Shown one piece after another: positions 46,001-58,221 of a stretch of 64,000 nt of DNA; position 1 is the first letter of the stretch, and the number at the start of each line of letters is the position of its first letter. Origin of the DNA: Enoplolaimus lenunculus. Lineage: Eukaryota; Nematoda; Enoplea; Enoplida; Thoracostomopsidae. The position numbers were made by a program, and so were the translations under genes. The stretch covers positions 124,001-188,000 of the forward strand of contig JASANG010002790.1 in the NCBI GenBank assembly GCA_030248215.1, given 5' to 3'. The notes beneath the pieces were generated by a model, which did no database searches, was not told the origin of the DNA, and saw nothing but the letters and a program-made list of their open reading frames with translations.

Positions 46001-49000
46001 CGTTCTTTATATCACCACACTATGCGTCTGCATAACATTTCTCGATCAGCTAGTCATAAAGTTATTTCAGGACCATCAATTTAATAAGCAAGAAGAGACA
46101 AGCGCTTACGAATGAGAGTGGGCCGTCGAGTCTGGCGTAAGTGGTTTTTTCGAGTGCACTTTGTAAGTAAAATCAACCAAACACAGGAGTAGGGCTTTAT
46201 GTTCGACACGTAAACAAGTACGAATAAGTTTTGATAGTTTAGTGAGGAAACAGATTAGTTTTCTGGAGGTAGAAGAACCAGTTTGTTTAAATTTCCAACC
46301 CTTGGTGTTAGTACTTGAGATTTGTTGTGTACTAAATCACACAAGTACTACCATAAACTGTAATTATAATCGTTATAATGTTTGTAGTACGGCTGCAATG
46401 TATGTACTAATGCGAGCCTTGCAATTTGAGAAACGCTGCTAACGGTTTTTACTAGTTTTTTTATTTTTTTGCTCAGCCATTGAAAATTTTTAGTGAAAAT
46501 GTTTACGTTTAGGCGATCTTATGCTGGACAACAGACGACTAAGGTTAAACGCTCTGGAACGCAGCAAAACAACAGTAATTCGCATCTTAACCGAGCGGTA
46601 TCTGAAGGCGAGCGTCAGCATTCAAAAGGGTTCGTAAAAACCATTTCCTGGAATCTTCCGGAGATGGGCGTATCTAGGATTTTTTCTGGGAACCAGCATT
46701 TTCAGGCAGTTATGACTTAGACGTAAAATAAGTTGAAATGCGGGATGAAAGCTCACGATCTGAAATGCAACCGTTATTATTTATTTGCAGTATGTATGTC
46801 AACGTCGCCATAACAATTTTTGTTAACGAACTAACGGTTTATTGTGTATTAAAATTTTTCTCAAAGTGCAAGGTGAAGGTGTATGGAAATTAAACTTTGT
46901 GTGTTTGATAAACATTGTCTGTTGTCATTGGCATAAAAGTATCATTGGTTAGAGATTCCCGGCAAGAAACAAGACTTAGTTGTGTTACAATAATGTGTGG
47001 GGAATATTAACTACAGCTGCTTTTGTTCAAGGGTAAAAACCTTTCTTACTGAAATTAGCAATATTATTAAGTTGCACGCTTACATGACATGTCAAACCGC
47101 CACGATTCACAACCTGAACAAAGAACTTTTTAAATCTTGACGCTACTTACTTAATGGTAAGGGTCGTTGCAATAAAATTATTCAGGTCGCAAGAATTTCA
47201 AAAAGTCACCAGCGATGTGTCGGAAAAGTTTGAAAACGACCATCTTGTCGCCGGCCACGGTTTGCATTTGTCGAATAATGATAATTGCACTAGTGGTCTT
47301 CAAGGACGTGCATTCAGTGTGGGTGCAAGGTCAGCAACAGCAATTAAACACGGTCGAATGGTGACAACAACAGCTGCAACGACGCATTCAACTGGTGGTA
47401 GCACACACGTTGGTACTTCTTCACCAAACGCAGCACACGCTATGTTTGGGCATACGTCAAATGTGGGAATCGGAAGCAGCGGTAGTGTAGCGTCTGGCTG
47501 CTCGACTAATATCGATTCGCCCCCACATTCGTTTAACACGAGCAGCGAAGCTTTATGTCAAGCGGCCAGGTATATGCAGTAACTAGACCGTGCTCCGTCT
47601 AGTTTTCGATTTACTTCGGAATACTTTGAATGATTGCATTAATCCGTATTGTGCGCGATGTTGAGATTTGACAAATGTTATTTTTTGCCATACTAGGAAC
47701 AGGACGCTATAAAATTGCTCAGCAAAAGTAAACTATAGGCAGTTAAATTTCATGTGACGGGCTGAAAGTGACATTACTCAGTGTAGCTTTGTCTATTGTA
47801 TGCGTTATATGTACTTGAATAAAACTCGAGTTCGATATTTGTATGTTAATCTTTCGATTCCTCGTCACGCGCACCTTTAACTTTCACTAGAAGTCATATG
47901 GAAAACTTTTTATTGCAATAAGCTACTAATTTTTTGCTCTAGCTAGCGCGTTGGTGTTTTACCAGAAAACACTGTAATTAGGGTTATAAATTGAAATTTT
48001 GCGTATACTCCCCATAAGCGGTTTCTGTGATTTTTTCAGGTATTTAACTCTTGAAAAATCTACTGAAAGTATTGCAAGTAGCACTTCAGAGGATCGTTCA
48101 GTTTCCTTCAGGTGATGAAATCTCGATGTAATTTATTCTAACCTGTTTCAGTAAATTGTTGGTTTCGTACTTATTTTCGGCTTTTACACCGCCGAAACAC
48201 GTTTTCATCATAAATGGTTTGATGTTTTGGAACAATGTATAATACTGATTAATTTTTAATACTCCTCAAACTGCGGTTGTTTTCTACTGTGTGATACAGC
48301 AGGTTCGTACTCGATCTCATGTAACTGCTGTATGGGTTACCTAACTGTGTACCGTTAACATATTGCTTGTGTGAGGATGACATTGTGTTTTGTACGTAAC
48401 ATACTCATAAAGAAATTTATTTTAGTCGATTCGAGCGGAAATCTTCACCGACCAGTGGTGTTAAAATAAATACATTGGCTGCACAAAGCAACAACACATC
48501 AGCTGAGAAACTCGGTTCCGCAACTTATATCCCAATGGGTGCCGTCGGTGCTTTGAATTCGCAGCAATCAACTGTTGTTGCTAACCATACCGCTGCAACT
48601 ACAACTACAAGTATAGTTCGTCGCCTCTCACAACGTGAAACATCTACTCGTCTCGAATCCGGGTTTGTTTCAGGCTCAACCACAGGTAAATCTCCTCCGG
48701 CGAACGACTCTGAGGAAATTAATCCACGCAGCGGATCGTTATCGTTTGCACCAGGAACGACAACCAGCGCCGCGCTTAATGCAATTAACTGTTATGGACG
48801 AGAACCAAGTTAGTTAATCGCTTATATTCAGTTATCAGTGATTGTGTTTGTTAGTGAAGAAAGGTACCCATTGTGTTGTGATGAATGAGATTTTTATAGG
48901 TTGTTGCTAAAAGATTGCTGGTAGGTAAGAATGTATATGCCAATGTTCCAATAGGAACTAAATTTTTGCCGGAACAGGAACAGGAATTGAATTTCTTGGC

Positions 49001-52000
49001 AAACAGTTTATTACCAAAATTTAACTAACTATTGCAAAAACACTCATTGCTCCCAAACCGAAACAATTCAGTTAAACACAGGAACAGGAATTGAATTTTT
49101 GTAGGAATTCTGGAAAGTTTTTCAGTCTTACATAACTGAAATTTAGCAACGGTAAACATCAATGAATATTTTCGGCTTTGGTCGGACTTCGCTCGCTGCT
49201 TTTTGTCTGCTATTATATTTTGCGCCCCTGCGTGTGTTCCCTCCAGTTTTCGATAATCTGATGTGTCCTGGGGTTATCTTACAAGACATACACCATTTCG
49301 CAGTAAGTGGAATGGCTGGAATACCATAACGGTGACTGGCTAACAATCATTCCCGCTAAATTTTTTTCGGATGGGTGGCGTCAGGGGTGTTCGGTACGTG
49401 ATTAGTCAATTTTCGCTCCCTTCATCAAAAAATCTTGCATCTGACATTGAAAAGTAATAGTGTGCAATAGTATAATATGTGATGTCACTTCGTTTCGTCG
49501 CACTTAGCGCTAGACCTTTGTGAGATCGCGAGAGCCGGATTGTTGCTTTAAGCTTGATGAAACGCACTGTTTCCTAAATATTAGCATTTCATTTTATGCC
49601 GAGAACCACATGTTCTAGTAGAACTTCTGAATGATAATTGTGGCGTTGTAAACATAGGATTATGCACGTAATACAAAAAAACACATTGTGCAAGCAAATA
49701 TCGTTCATCCATCGGAATACTGTGTTTACAGCTGCTCTGAGTCCAAATTTGCGAAACGATATGTCGGCCTCTTACGTTGAAATGGCTCCATCTTCGTCAT
49801 CAGGAACAAAAACAAAACACGAGCTGATTCACGGTAAGTTTAGTAACAGGTTTTCGAAACTTTTTTATCTTTGACTATACTTCCCCCTTTATTAACGAAG
49901 CATATGGAGTCTAAACACCGTGAGGTCTCTGTTATCGATATCTATCTATCTGTACTCGCTCAGTTTAGCGTGGCGAAGCTTACTCTCAGAACTTGAAAAT
50001 TATTGTGAGTGAAGTTTTGGATAATAAAATTACTGTTCGTGCAACGTATTAGCAAGTTAACGATACAGAGTAATATAGTAGTAGTTCTATAGTTCTAATT
50101 ATAATAGTTGCGTCTGTCTTTTTAAAAATATGTAATTTTTCACTAATATGGGGCCTGGCACTTGGCCAAATCTCTCCTCAAAAAATCTCCCTATGTTCAC
50201 TCCACTCGAAAATTCACCATATTTTGAAGTTATGCTTATAAAAACACATGGAAAAACAATTTGAAATTATGCTTATGAAAACAGATGGAAAACCATGGGT
50301 TCATGTCACTTCTTACCTTAGAAATAGCAAATTTGATCAATTAGATGCTGGCTAATTTGCATAATTATTTAAGTCTAGCTGCTGGCTAATTTGCATAATT
50401 ATTTAAGCCAAAATTAGAACTTTCTACATTATTTCACTAATTATTACAGTTACAAACAATTAATTTCAGCATTAAAGGGTTTTGGGGTGCGAGAAATCTG
50501 AATAGACTGTTTACAAACCTCCAAAACCAATAATTGAGTAGTTAGCTAGTAGATAATTTGCATATTAACATAGTTTTTAAGCCTAGATTTGGACTTTTTA
50601 CAATATTTCACCAATTATTAAGGTTAACAGCAATCCTATTTCAGCACTAAAAAGTTTTCAGGTGCGAGGAATTGGAATGAATTGTTTATAAACCTCCAAA
50701 ACCGATAATTGAATAGTTAGATAATAGCTAATTTGCATATTAGCTTAATTGACAAGACAAAATTATGACTATTATTAGGATTACAGCAGGTTTTTTTGTT
50801 GCGATGAGTCTGAATAAATTGTTTACAAACCTCTAAAACCGATAATTGAGTAGATAGCTAATAGATAATTTGTATATAAGTTATAACTGATAAGTCTAAA
50901 TTTGGCATTTTTACAATATTTCACTAATTATTAAGGTTAAAAGCAATCTAATTTCAACAATAATGGGTTTTCGGGTGCGAGGAATCTGAATAAATTGTCT
51001 ACAAACCCTCAAAACCGATAATCGAATAGTTTGCTAATAGCTAATTTGCATATTAGCTTAATTGACAAGACAAAATTAGGACTTTTTAAATTATTCAATA
51101 ATTATTAGGGTGACTGAAGGGTTTTTGGGTGCGAGGAATCTGAATAAATTGTTTACAAACCCCCAAACCCGATAAATGAATAGTTAGCTAGTAACTAATT
51201 TGCATATTTGTGTTCGAGATTCGCTCTGTAAATGTAGTTCCACTACGACTGGTCTAACATTTTTAAACGACTTAAAATAAGGGGTTCTAAAATGCGATTG
51301 TTGAAAATGTAGAAATATTTATATATCATTTTAAATTTTGCTACATTTGCTTCACATTTGCTTCAGAGCGCCAGCGGTCGGCCCACCTAGAAGAAGTTCA
51401 GTCGTATATTATTGCAACGACTACTTCGAGCGGAGGCAGTAGTATATCTTTAGGTGTACATTGTGATAATAAACTCGGTTCTACAAACCATAGCGATAAT
51501 AATTCATATGTTCCATGTGGTTCAGAATTATTGTCGAATAACTTAAGTCAACCGATTCGCTGCTATTCTCTGGGTTCGAGGCCTGCAACTGCATGTGTTA
51601 ACTACTATGTTAATCCATCAAGTGATCAAAACAATATTAAGTTAAATTCGGTAGTGAATGTTGAAGAATGTGTTGATCGAACGCCGCAATCTAGTAATCA
51701 ATTGTTCGGCGTTATGACGTCAAATATTGACAATAGTTCATTATCACCAATCGCCATGGTTGGTGGTAATAATATTTTAACTCTGTGTCAGTCAGCTAAC
51801 GATTCGACTTTCGGCACTCGTTACGGAAATTCAGTAGCATCCACCGTACCTCGCGCAACAGTAACGGGCTTTTGCACGCGACAAGACTCAGTTGTTGCAC
51901 CACAGACAATAGAACTAACTGGCACAGGATCTGTTGAGCAGACAACCGCTGTAATCGCGTGCAAACCATCGGTCACTGGGCCTAGTAGTTCCGTTATACA

Positions 52001-54710
52001 AATTCAGCGTAGGAGCTTACAGTCACCTGAGTCGTCAGATGTGAAAGTGCGATCAAATGTTCAGAGTGAAAATGCAACGCTTGGTGACTTTGCTCTTGCC
52101 AGTGTTCTGGTTGGTGGGTGTAAACCCGGGTCCGTTGAAGAAAGTAATGAAAATGAAGTTAAAGCGGCGGACGATTACAGCGGTGCAAAATCCTGCAATA
52201 TCCGTTTTGATGATGAATCAGCCATATCATTTAGTACTACAACTTCTTGTCGGACAGAATGTGTTGATAGCATAACTCAGACAACTTGTCATAAGCGATC
52301 AGCGGTATTTCGAAAATCCAGCGCTGCATTGCACCAACAGCAACAATATGCTTCAGATGCAATTAGCCAAAGAGCTCTCCCAGCACATAGCTACGTGCAC
52401 AGCGTGATGTCCAGCAATACAAGTCGTCCTGCTTCAATCGCTAGTACACAGTCGATAGATCGAAAGCGGGCATATTCGTTTGGTAGTTGGAGGTAAGTAA
52501 GAACTAAATTGTGTCTGAGCCCGTCCAAGTCTTTCTTTTAGTTTTATTTATGTATCTGTTCCTGTTCCTACATTCAAAGATGCAGGAACGGGAATTTTTA
52601 CGGCTTTGTGGCAAATTATTTCTGGTCATTTAAATATTTTTTAAACTTTGTCTTTGAAAAGTTGTTATGTCCATGTGTGTGCTGTTTCAAGTACTTCTGT
52701 TTTGGTAATAATCAGTTTCTGATGTGTTTTCGCAATACTTATGTTGAAATTGAAAATTCGCTCAAACCATTTTGATAAGTTTTCTAAAAAGTTTAACAGT
52801 AATTCGGTATTGAAAATTATTTCAAATTCCGGTTCCTGCAGAGAAATTGAATTCCTATTCATGTTGCTTGTTGGTTTAAAGTTTCAGCCGTTTTGAATTT
52901 ATCATTGCTCACTACATATATGTTATTATTCTGTACTGGAACCTTAAGTTTCAAACATTGTTGACAAAGGCCACATTTTCAATATTTTTTAGCGATCTGT
53001 ATTTTTAGGAAGCCTTTTATTAAGCTTCGTTCATCGCTTGTTCCTCCATCTCAAGAAGAACTTTCGATGAGTCCAAGCTGTTCAGATCCAACGCTGAGGG
53101 AGCGATCTGAAAGTTTTGATTCGCGTAAGTTTTTATTACAAAGTCACTGCTCGTTACAATTTCGTGTTTTTGCTCTGTTTATAATATGTTTATTTTTTAT
53201 TTATCAGTCTGTCTACTTTTCATATAAGGTTTGATATAATTTCAAAACATTAATGCGGTTATAAAGTATTTTATGTATTAATACGACAGGTCAAAAGCAC
53301 AATGTACTGTCGCAAAAGCTGAATAGATCAGGAATACCGTCGACAAGTCATTGTGGACAGGCTTCAGCACAACGTAAATGTTCGCAGCCGGATTATGTTG
53401 CTATGCATAGACAGGGTGTGCCTATAACGGCGACACACGGTCATGATAGCGGTGGACCTAACGCTACAATGTCACCACCATCTGGCAACACTCACTTGGT
53501 GGCCAAGCGAATCAATGCCGCGAGCAACTGTTATCCTGGAGCCGGTTTAGGTACGTCAATGGTTGCATCAGGTACGTCATCGTCTGTGCATTCAGACGAT
53601 TTAGCTGAAGTCGATTTTACCTCGCGTGGTCTGGTCCTGCAACCACCGTCTCAATATCAACAACATCATTCTATATCGTTGCAACAGCCTCGAAATCAGC
53701 AGTTGCCGTCACTGCGATTACTAGCTGCAAGTGGTTGTAGTGGGATGTTCAATAGTGATCGCAAAATGAGTCCAGCGAGTAGTGCAGCATCGTTTGGTTC
53801 GAATGAGTCGCTAGGTTGCAGCGGAGCTCGGAACCGTACCGGCAGTCTTGGTAGTGCAATGTTAGGACGGCTTTGGTCGCCACGTGTTGAGCTCATCCAC
53901 GAGCAATCGGAAGCTGGTGCGTATGCGCCTACTTGTCACATTGTTGCCTCTGCTGCTGGAAATACAGCTGGTTCCGCTCACCTGAATTTGTCTACAGCAT
54001 TTTCGCGGCTTGGAATGTGGAGTCCTGTGATCAACACTGCTGCCGGTGGTGGATCAACAAGCTGCGGTGAGCAAGACAGTAGTTCGTCTGTGAGAAGCAC
54101 TAGCCAGTCATCGATGAGCGAACAGCCGGTTGGTGGAAGCGGGGGCAGGCCAACCGGAACTGCCTATCAGTCTGACGCCACACCTTTATCGTCATCTTCT
54201 ACATCTGTCATATTTTCGAGCAGTACTCCACCCCCAAGTTACGTTATCGCGTCGCCACCGAGCGGTGGCTTTGCAAACAGCAATATTTATCATCCACACA
54301 GTAATCAACACTACCATCATTATAATTATCATCATCATCATCATCATTCTGGATCGTTTCCGCTATGTGACACTGTAACTGCTCAACCTCGCCTTGCATC
54401 AATTCCACAAGGGATTCCATCAGAATATATTGAATATATTATGATTGAACAGCAGCAACAACAGCAACACCATAGTAATACGCAACAAAACAAATTAAAC
54501 ATGGAAGAACATGGGAAACTTTTAAGCTTCAATGCTAATGCCCAGCGTGATAGCAATTCAGCAACTCATGTTGAAGACTCAACAGATAGACCGACAGCTT
54601 CCACGTCCACAAGACCGAAATCGTTGAACGGCGTTGTTGCTGATGCGTCGTCGGTAAGCTTGTCTGTTGTTAAGCTGCAAAATTCCATGTCCGTATTCTC
54701 AAACATGTGA
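38755..54710 (+). CDS. Insulin receptor substrate (IRS/Chico-like) adaptor
   Basis: Cytoplasmic adaptor linking activated insulin/IGF receptors to PI3-kinase and other SH2 proteins. Fourteen exons: 38755-38799, 39246-39416, 39873-40056, 40850-41292, 44541-44570, 44690-44832, 46513-46629, 47186-47569, 48040-48111, 48426-48808, 49732-49833, 51367-52492, 53009-53124 and 53290-54710 (TGA). The total is 4737 nt, giving 1578 residues. PH domain at about 1-120, IRS-type PTB at about 134-340, then a long Ser/Gln-rich tail with YIPM, YVEM and YVAM (PI3-kinase p85 sites), YVNP (Grb2-type) and IEYIMI (SHP2-type) motifs. IRS-style Ser blocks CYSLGSRP, RAFSVGARS and RAYSFGSW support the call. The start ATG is the first in the 15-codon exon, whose MEDIVIIEGVLKKGK opens the PH fold. 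A short upstream non-coding exon may exist. Confidence 0.93.
40850..44832 (+). CDS. IRS PTB domain with ~105-residue insert (exons 4-6)
   Basis: Exon 40850-41292 encodes HCWEVNVQPKELALKF and CRLCVDTTAPTEALLLLWRV, the first PTB strands, then about 105 residues of Ser/Gln/Gly-rich sequence. The fold resumes in a 30-nt microexon, 44541-44570 (SVSGAFPMSR), and in 44690-44832 (LNYIKSWSWSDRLVLLKLGR, then TGEGKLIM and EDANIAKNIF). This matches the IRS pattern VLQLMNIRRCG...FFIEVGRSAVTGPGEFWM. The domain reads NPXY-type phosphotyrosine on the receptor. The microexon donor CGT|GTGAAC is weak, and it is the only one in phase with LNYI. Confidence 0.87.
42481..42579. repeat. Three tandem 33-bp units
   Basis: Units begin at 42481, 42514 and 42547 with CTAAGCAGAATGGGCCTG and differ at a few positions. 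Because 33 is divisible by three both strands stay open, giving 11-residue repeats such as SRMGLLPRNTL; I see no reason to call it a gene. It lies in the IRS intron 41293-44540. Confidence 0.8.
42681..42957. mobile_element. GAGACT/GGTCTCGG-family hAT-like MITE
   Basis: Left end CAGGGATGGGAGTCTCGG, right end CATTCCTACCCCTG, with GGTCTCGG and ACCGAGACCGAGAC arrays inside the ends. It is a relative of the element at 23534-24329, in the IRS intron 41293-44540. The rest of that long intron (42960-44540) has only an AG microsatellite near 43715. Confidence 0.7.
45236..46100. other. IRS intron segment, unassigned
   Basis: Within the intron 44833-46512 a GC-richer block GGCGAGCGCGAGCGCCCCCC (about 45279-45298) stands out from AT-rich surroundings. 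It is followed by repeated TGAAAATTT(T)-AAGGT(C)CC-TACCA(T/A)GGT motifs at 45575-45860. I cannot assign it to a family. Confidence 0.3.
46513..54710 (+). CDS. IRS signalling tail with SH2-docking tyrosines (exons 7-14)
   Basis: A low-complexity tail of about 1240 residues. Candidate docking tyrosines in the translated frame: YIPM at 48526-48537, YVEM at 49773-49784 and YVAM at 53394-53405 (all YXXM, PI3-kinase p85 class), YVNP at 51606-51617 (YXN, Grb2 class) and IEYIMI within 54426-54446 (SHP2 class, near the C terminus as in known IRS proteins). His- and Gln-runs occur at about 54310-54350 and 54450-54490. All exon joins are in phase. Motif classes come from established SH2 specificity; their use here is inference. 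Confidence 0.85.
50330..51275 (+). repeat. Satellite array of alternating ~150- and ~175-bp units in an IRS intron
   Basis: About six units share TTTGGGTGCGAGGAATCTGA, TTTACAAACCTCCAAAACCG and CTAATTTGCATATTAGC. The GTGCGAG-type landmark recurs near 50488, 50665, 50815, 50977 and 51142. Long units carry an extra AGCAATCTAATTTCAGCA block that short ones lack, so the repeat is dimeric. The array ends in a unique tail, TTCGAGATTCGCTCTG...CCACTACGACTGGT. It fills most of the intron 49834-51366. Confidence 0.8.
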
Positions 54711-55378
54711 GGCACCTATCACCAGCTGGCCATATTTGTTTTTAAAGCAATGAATGGTGAGCTTCGTGATTTGGTACACGTTTTAGTTTATATCGTCCTG
54801 CTGCCAAACGGACTGTGGCAGTTGCATCGTTTGCAGACCTATTACTGGCTAGCGATAGTTAGGTGCTACTTAACAAAATTTTAGCTATGCCAATGTGTGA
54901 CTTTTGTTATTTCCATGCTAAACAGCTGTTAATTGCCGGTATGAACAGGAATGAGTTATATACCGCATTCAACAGATACCATCTTGTGTGTGTTTCACTT
55001 TTGTCCAGATGACACTGTCGCTTCTGTAGATCCTGTTCTACCCGTACTGTCAGATGCGTGTATCCATATTACCAGCTAGTTACAAATCTTTTAGCTTTAG
55101 AAAAAGTGCTTTATATTAGCATAGTATCATTATTGGATATCTTAACATCGCAAACTATTTTGTTTTGATGCGAGACATCGATAAATTTTCAGTGGTTGGA
55201 AGCCAAATATTGTCGGTTTTGTTAATTTATCTGCTATTCATTAATTCTGCTATTCATATTTTCAGGAATACATAGATATGAACATTTCTTGTCAGTGAGA
55301 AGTGAAATTATTTTCCCTCTGATGCGGAGTACGTTTATGTTGCAACGAAGTGTAATTTTTATTTGAATATTTTATGTA

Positions 55379-55384
55379 AATAAA
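55379..55384 (+). terminator. Candidate IRS poly(A) signal
   Basis: AATAAA about 670 bp after the IRS stop codon, with a second hexamer at 55540-55545. A 3' UTR of this length is reasonable. The region 54711-55378 has no open frame of note. Confidence 0.45.
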
Positions 55385-57324
55385 GTGCTGCGAAGCGGTT
55401 GATTTATACTTTATCGTTTTAATGTATATAATATATACACAGCATTTTTGTTTACCCCTACCGTGGCCCGTTCGACGGTTCTGTATTTCGAAACTTTTTG
55501 CAACGGTGGACTTGGTATTGGTAATGTTTACAAATATACAATAAATATTACGTAATTTTGTATGGAACAAAATCTAGAATATGTTTGATTGCCTTATTGT
55601 TTTCGATGCAAATTACCGAAGTATGATGAAACGGTACTACTTGCACTTTATCTACTCTGTGTGTCAAACTCCTATTATAGTTCCATTACGTCGATTTCGT
55701 TATCCAGTTAGCGGAAGCAAAACCTTTTGCAGATGACAAATAGTAGCTGTAAATTAAATTTGGAACATTTTTCGGTATTAATTGACAACAAACTATTCTC
55801 TTGAATCGTCTTAATGGTAGACAGTGAATAATAGGTTGAAAAAGTTTTGCGTATATTCGTTATGTTGTACAACTACGAATATCGATATTTATTTATGCTG
55901 CTTGTGTTGCTCTAATGGTTAAGGTTTTGCCTAAGTATCCCTAATGTATTAAAATTTTCAATGCATTTGTTATTTGTTCTGACTAAACTCAGTAACACGG
56001 TTGCTGGCCTCAAGTCATTTGTTTCTGAGCGATTAATATATCGGTATCAAAAAGTACCTAACTCTTCCCTCGAAGTTTCCTCGCCAGAAAGGGGTTTACG
56101 GCCATTGAACTCTCCAATTTCAAAGTGTCCTAAACAAGATGAGGCTTTCGCCCTTCAAACCCCGCGCTAATCAGTTCAATGAAATGCTTTTGGTACTGTG
56201 GTTTTTTCGCTTTAGCATGAGAATGGCTAGATTTATTTTTTCCCTGAAACACGAACACTTCGGAAACTATAAAACTAGTTTTTAAACAAGGTTTCACAGA
56301 TTATTGTTATAACTACCCAATCGACACAATTTTAAAAATTTGGTTCGGGTGTACTTCATCTTTGGCTTCGCGAGAAACGGCAGGTGCTTCCAAGCAGGTT
56401 TGTTGGCCGGAAAAAGGTTTGTTTTTGCGAGGGGAGTAGAAAAAATGAAAAAATATTAAACGATTCTTAAATATAATTTGCTACTGGATATGTATAAACT
56501 ATGAACCAGAAAAAAACGCATTGGGTTCATTAAACGAGTATTACCACTACGAAGACTCTATGTGGAATCCACAATACAACCGGGAACACTAAAGTGAGGT
56601 ATAAAAGTTTGGGCCTGTTGTGGATTCAGTGAACTGTTGGAATGCGAAGGCTATTTCGTATGAATCAGGAATGTAAACAGAAAATTGTACCAGATTTCTG
56701 CATGATTTTTGTCCAAGAAAAACAGAATGGTTTTAGTGTTTTTCTTGGCCATGTTCTACGGTTTAACTTTATTACTTTAAGAATATCTTTTTTAAGACTT
56801 GAGTATGCTGCTGTGAATATAGGTAGCATACGTTGAGTGACGACTCCATTTCCAAACGGTACTTTTTGGGTTGTAAAGCATTTACATGATTTCATCAGAG
56901 ATATTAAAGTTTATGGCCTAATTAGTAATTTTGGACCCTATCCATTTACGGACGTTAATTAAGGAAATAGACTCGTAGTGATTCAGACTCACAATGATGA
57001 CTCTAGATTCTAGCTAGCTCCCCTCACTCTTTAAATTTCAAAAATAGGAAAAAGGCCATTGGAGCCATGCTTCGACCTCTTGCTTGAAACGCCTTATTCC
57101 ATGTCGCGTTTGTCAGTCCCACATTACCTTTGGTTTGGGTTGCACACGAATTGTCCGCCGTGTTTATTTTTTCTGTGGATACAATAGATTATCTCAGTAA
57201 CTCTCACCGGACACAATTTTAGCTAGCTACCGCGTCCATGCATAGTTTTCGTTTTGCACGAAATGTCCACATAGTTTTCGTTTTGAAAAAATATCCGCAT
57301 ACCAAACGTAAGAGCTATATTAAA

Positions 57325-57397
57325 AATTTCTCGCCAAAATTTGAATTTTTCCGCCAAAATTTGAATTTTCCCGCCAAAATTCAAAATTCCTGCCGAA
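57325..57397 (-). repeat. Inverse copy of the CAAATTTTGGCGGG minisatellite
   Basis: Three to four copies of CCGCCAAAATTTGAATTTT, the reverse complement of the unit at 31618-31760. Upstream of the LOTUS/F-box gene. The surrounding region 55550-57740 shows no other structure that I can support. Confidence 0.7.
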
Positions 57398-57744
57398 GTC
57401 ATAGTTTTTATACCACCAAACGCAATCACCTTATTTGAGCCAATCGATCGTTCAGTGCTTAAGCCAATGACGAATGTTTTGCTCTTGCATTGCGCAAGTT
57501 GAAGTAAATAGAAATGTTTCAACTCACATGAAGTTAAACTCCATTATAGTAGAAAAGCAACGTTAAACTATGCGGTATTGATTACAAGTTCAGTAGCTAA
57601 GTGTAGGCGATAGTTTTGAAAAAAGTATCTACTGTAGCGAGGTTTTAGTCGAGGTACGAAGTCGCTGTAAAAACCGAGTATATAAAAGTTGGCTTACAGT
57701 TTCATAATTTTTTGGTTGACGAAGATCAATGTGAAGACTTGCTG

Positions 57745-58011
57745 AATTGACCGCAAATTCAATGCGAGTTTGAATTGAGAGATGAATGCTTGTGGTTTCT
57801 TAAAGAATGGCACAGCAGCAATGCACTTTATTTTGCTTTGCTACAATATGATGGCAGTTTTCAAGGCTACCAGGCTATATATTTTGATCCCCATCGTGCG
57901 TTGCGACAAATATCAGAAGCAACAGTGCAAAGCAAGCATGATTCGCTTCTCGATGCTGTAGCTTTATCGAAAAGCATTGATTCGCACTTTGATTCTTCAG
58001 ACTACTCGTAA
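57745..58011 (+). CDS. Unassigned open frame, possible upstream exon
   Basis: An open stretch of about 85 codons just upstream of the LOTUS/F-box gene encodes, among other residues, ECLWFLKEWHSSNALYFALL and YFDPHRALRQISEATVQS, ending TAA. The composition is protein-like (amphipathic, with few residues typical of random AT-rich frames). There is no in-frame ATG at its start, and I could not find a splice path from it into 58222 that avoids a stop. It may be an exon of a neighbouring gene, an old pseudogene or chance. I do not recognise the family. Confidence 0.3.
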
Positions 58012-58221
58012 ACGCCGAAGTCAGAAACGTAGAAGGACGGTATTGATTCTAGACCGAAGCCGAAATTAAGTTTGAACCTGGCACCGGTCGCAAGACTAAG
58101 CTGAAACCAAGTTTTGAAGCTGATTCCATCACATATGTTTTCACTATTTTAGAAATAAATTACTTAAAAATTGCAACATTTCGGACTTTAGCAATAATAC
58201 GTATATAAGTGCATTTGTTCA

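Noticed and set aside
46493-46720. Open frame starting MFTFRRSYAG as a separate small gene.
   Set aside because: From 46513 to 46629 it is IRS exon 7 in phase with both neighbours; the rest is intron.
53403-54710. ATG at 53403 as the start of an independent 435-residue protein.
   Set aside because: That ATG is the Met of the YVAM motif within the last IRS exon, which opens at 53290 in phase.
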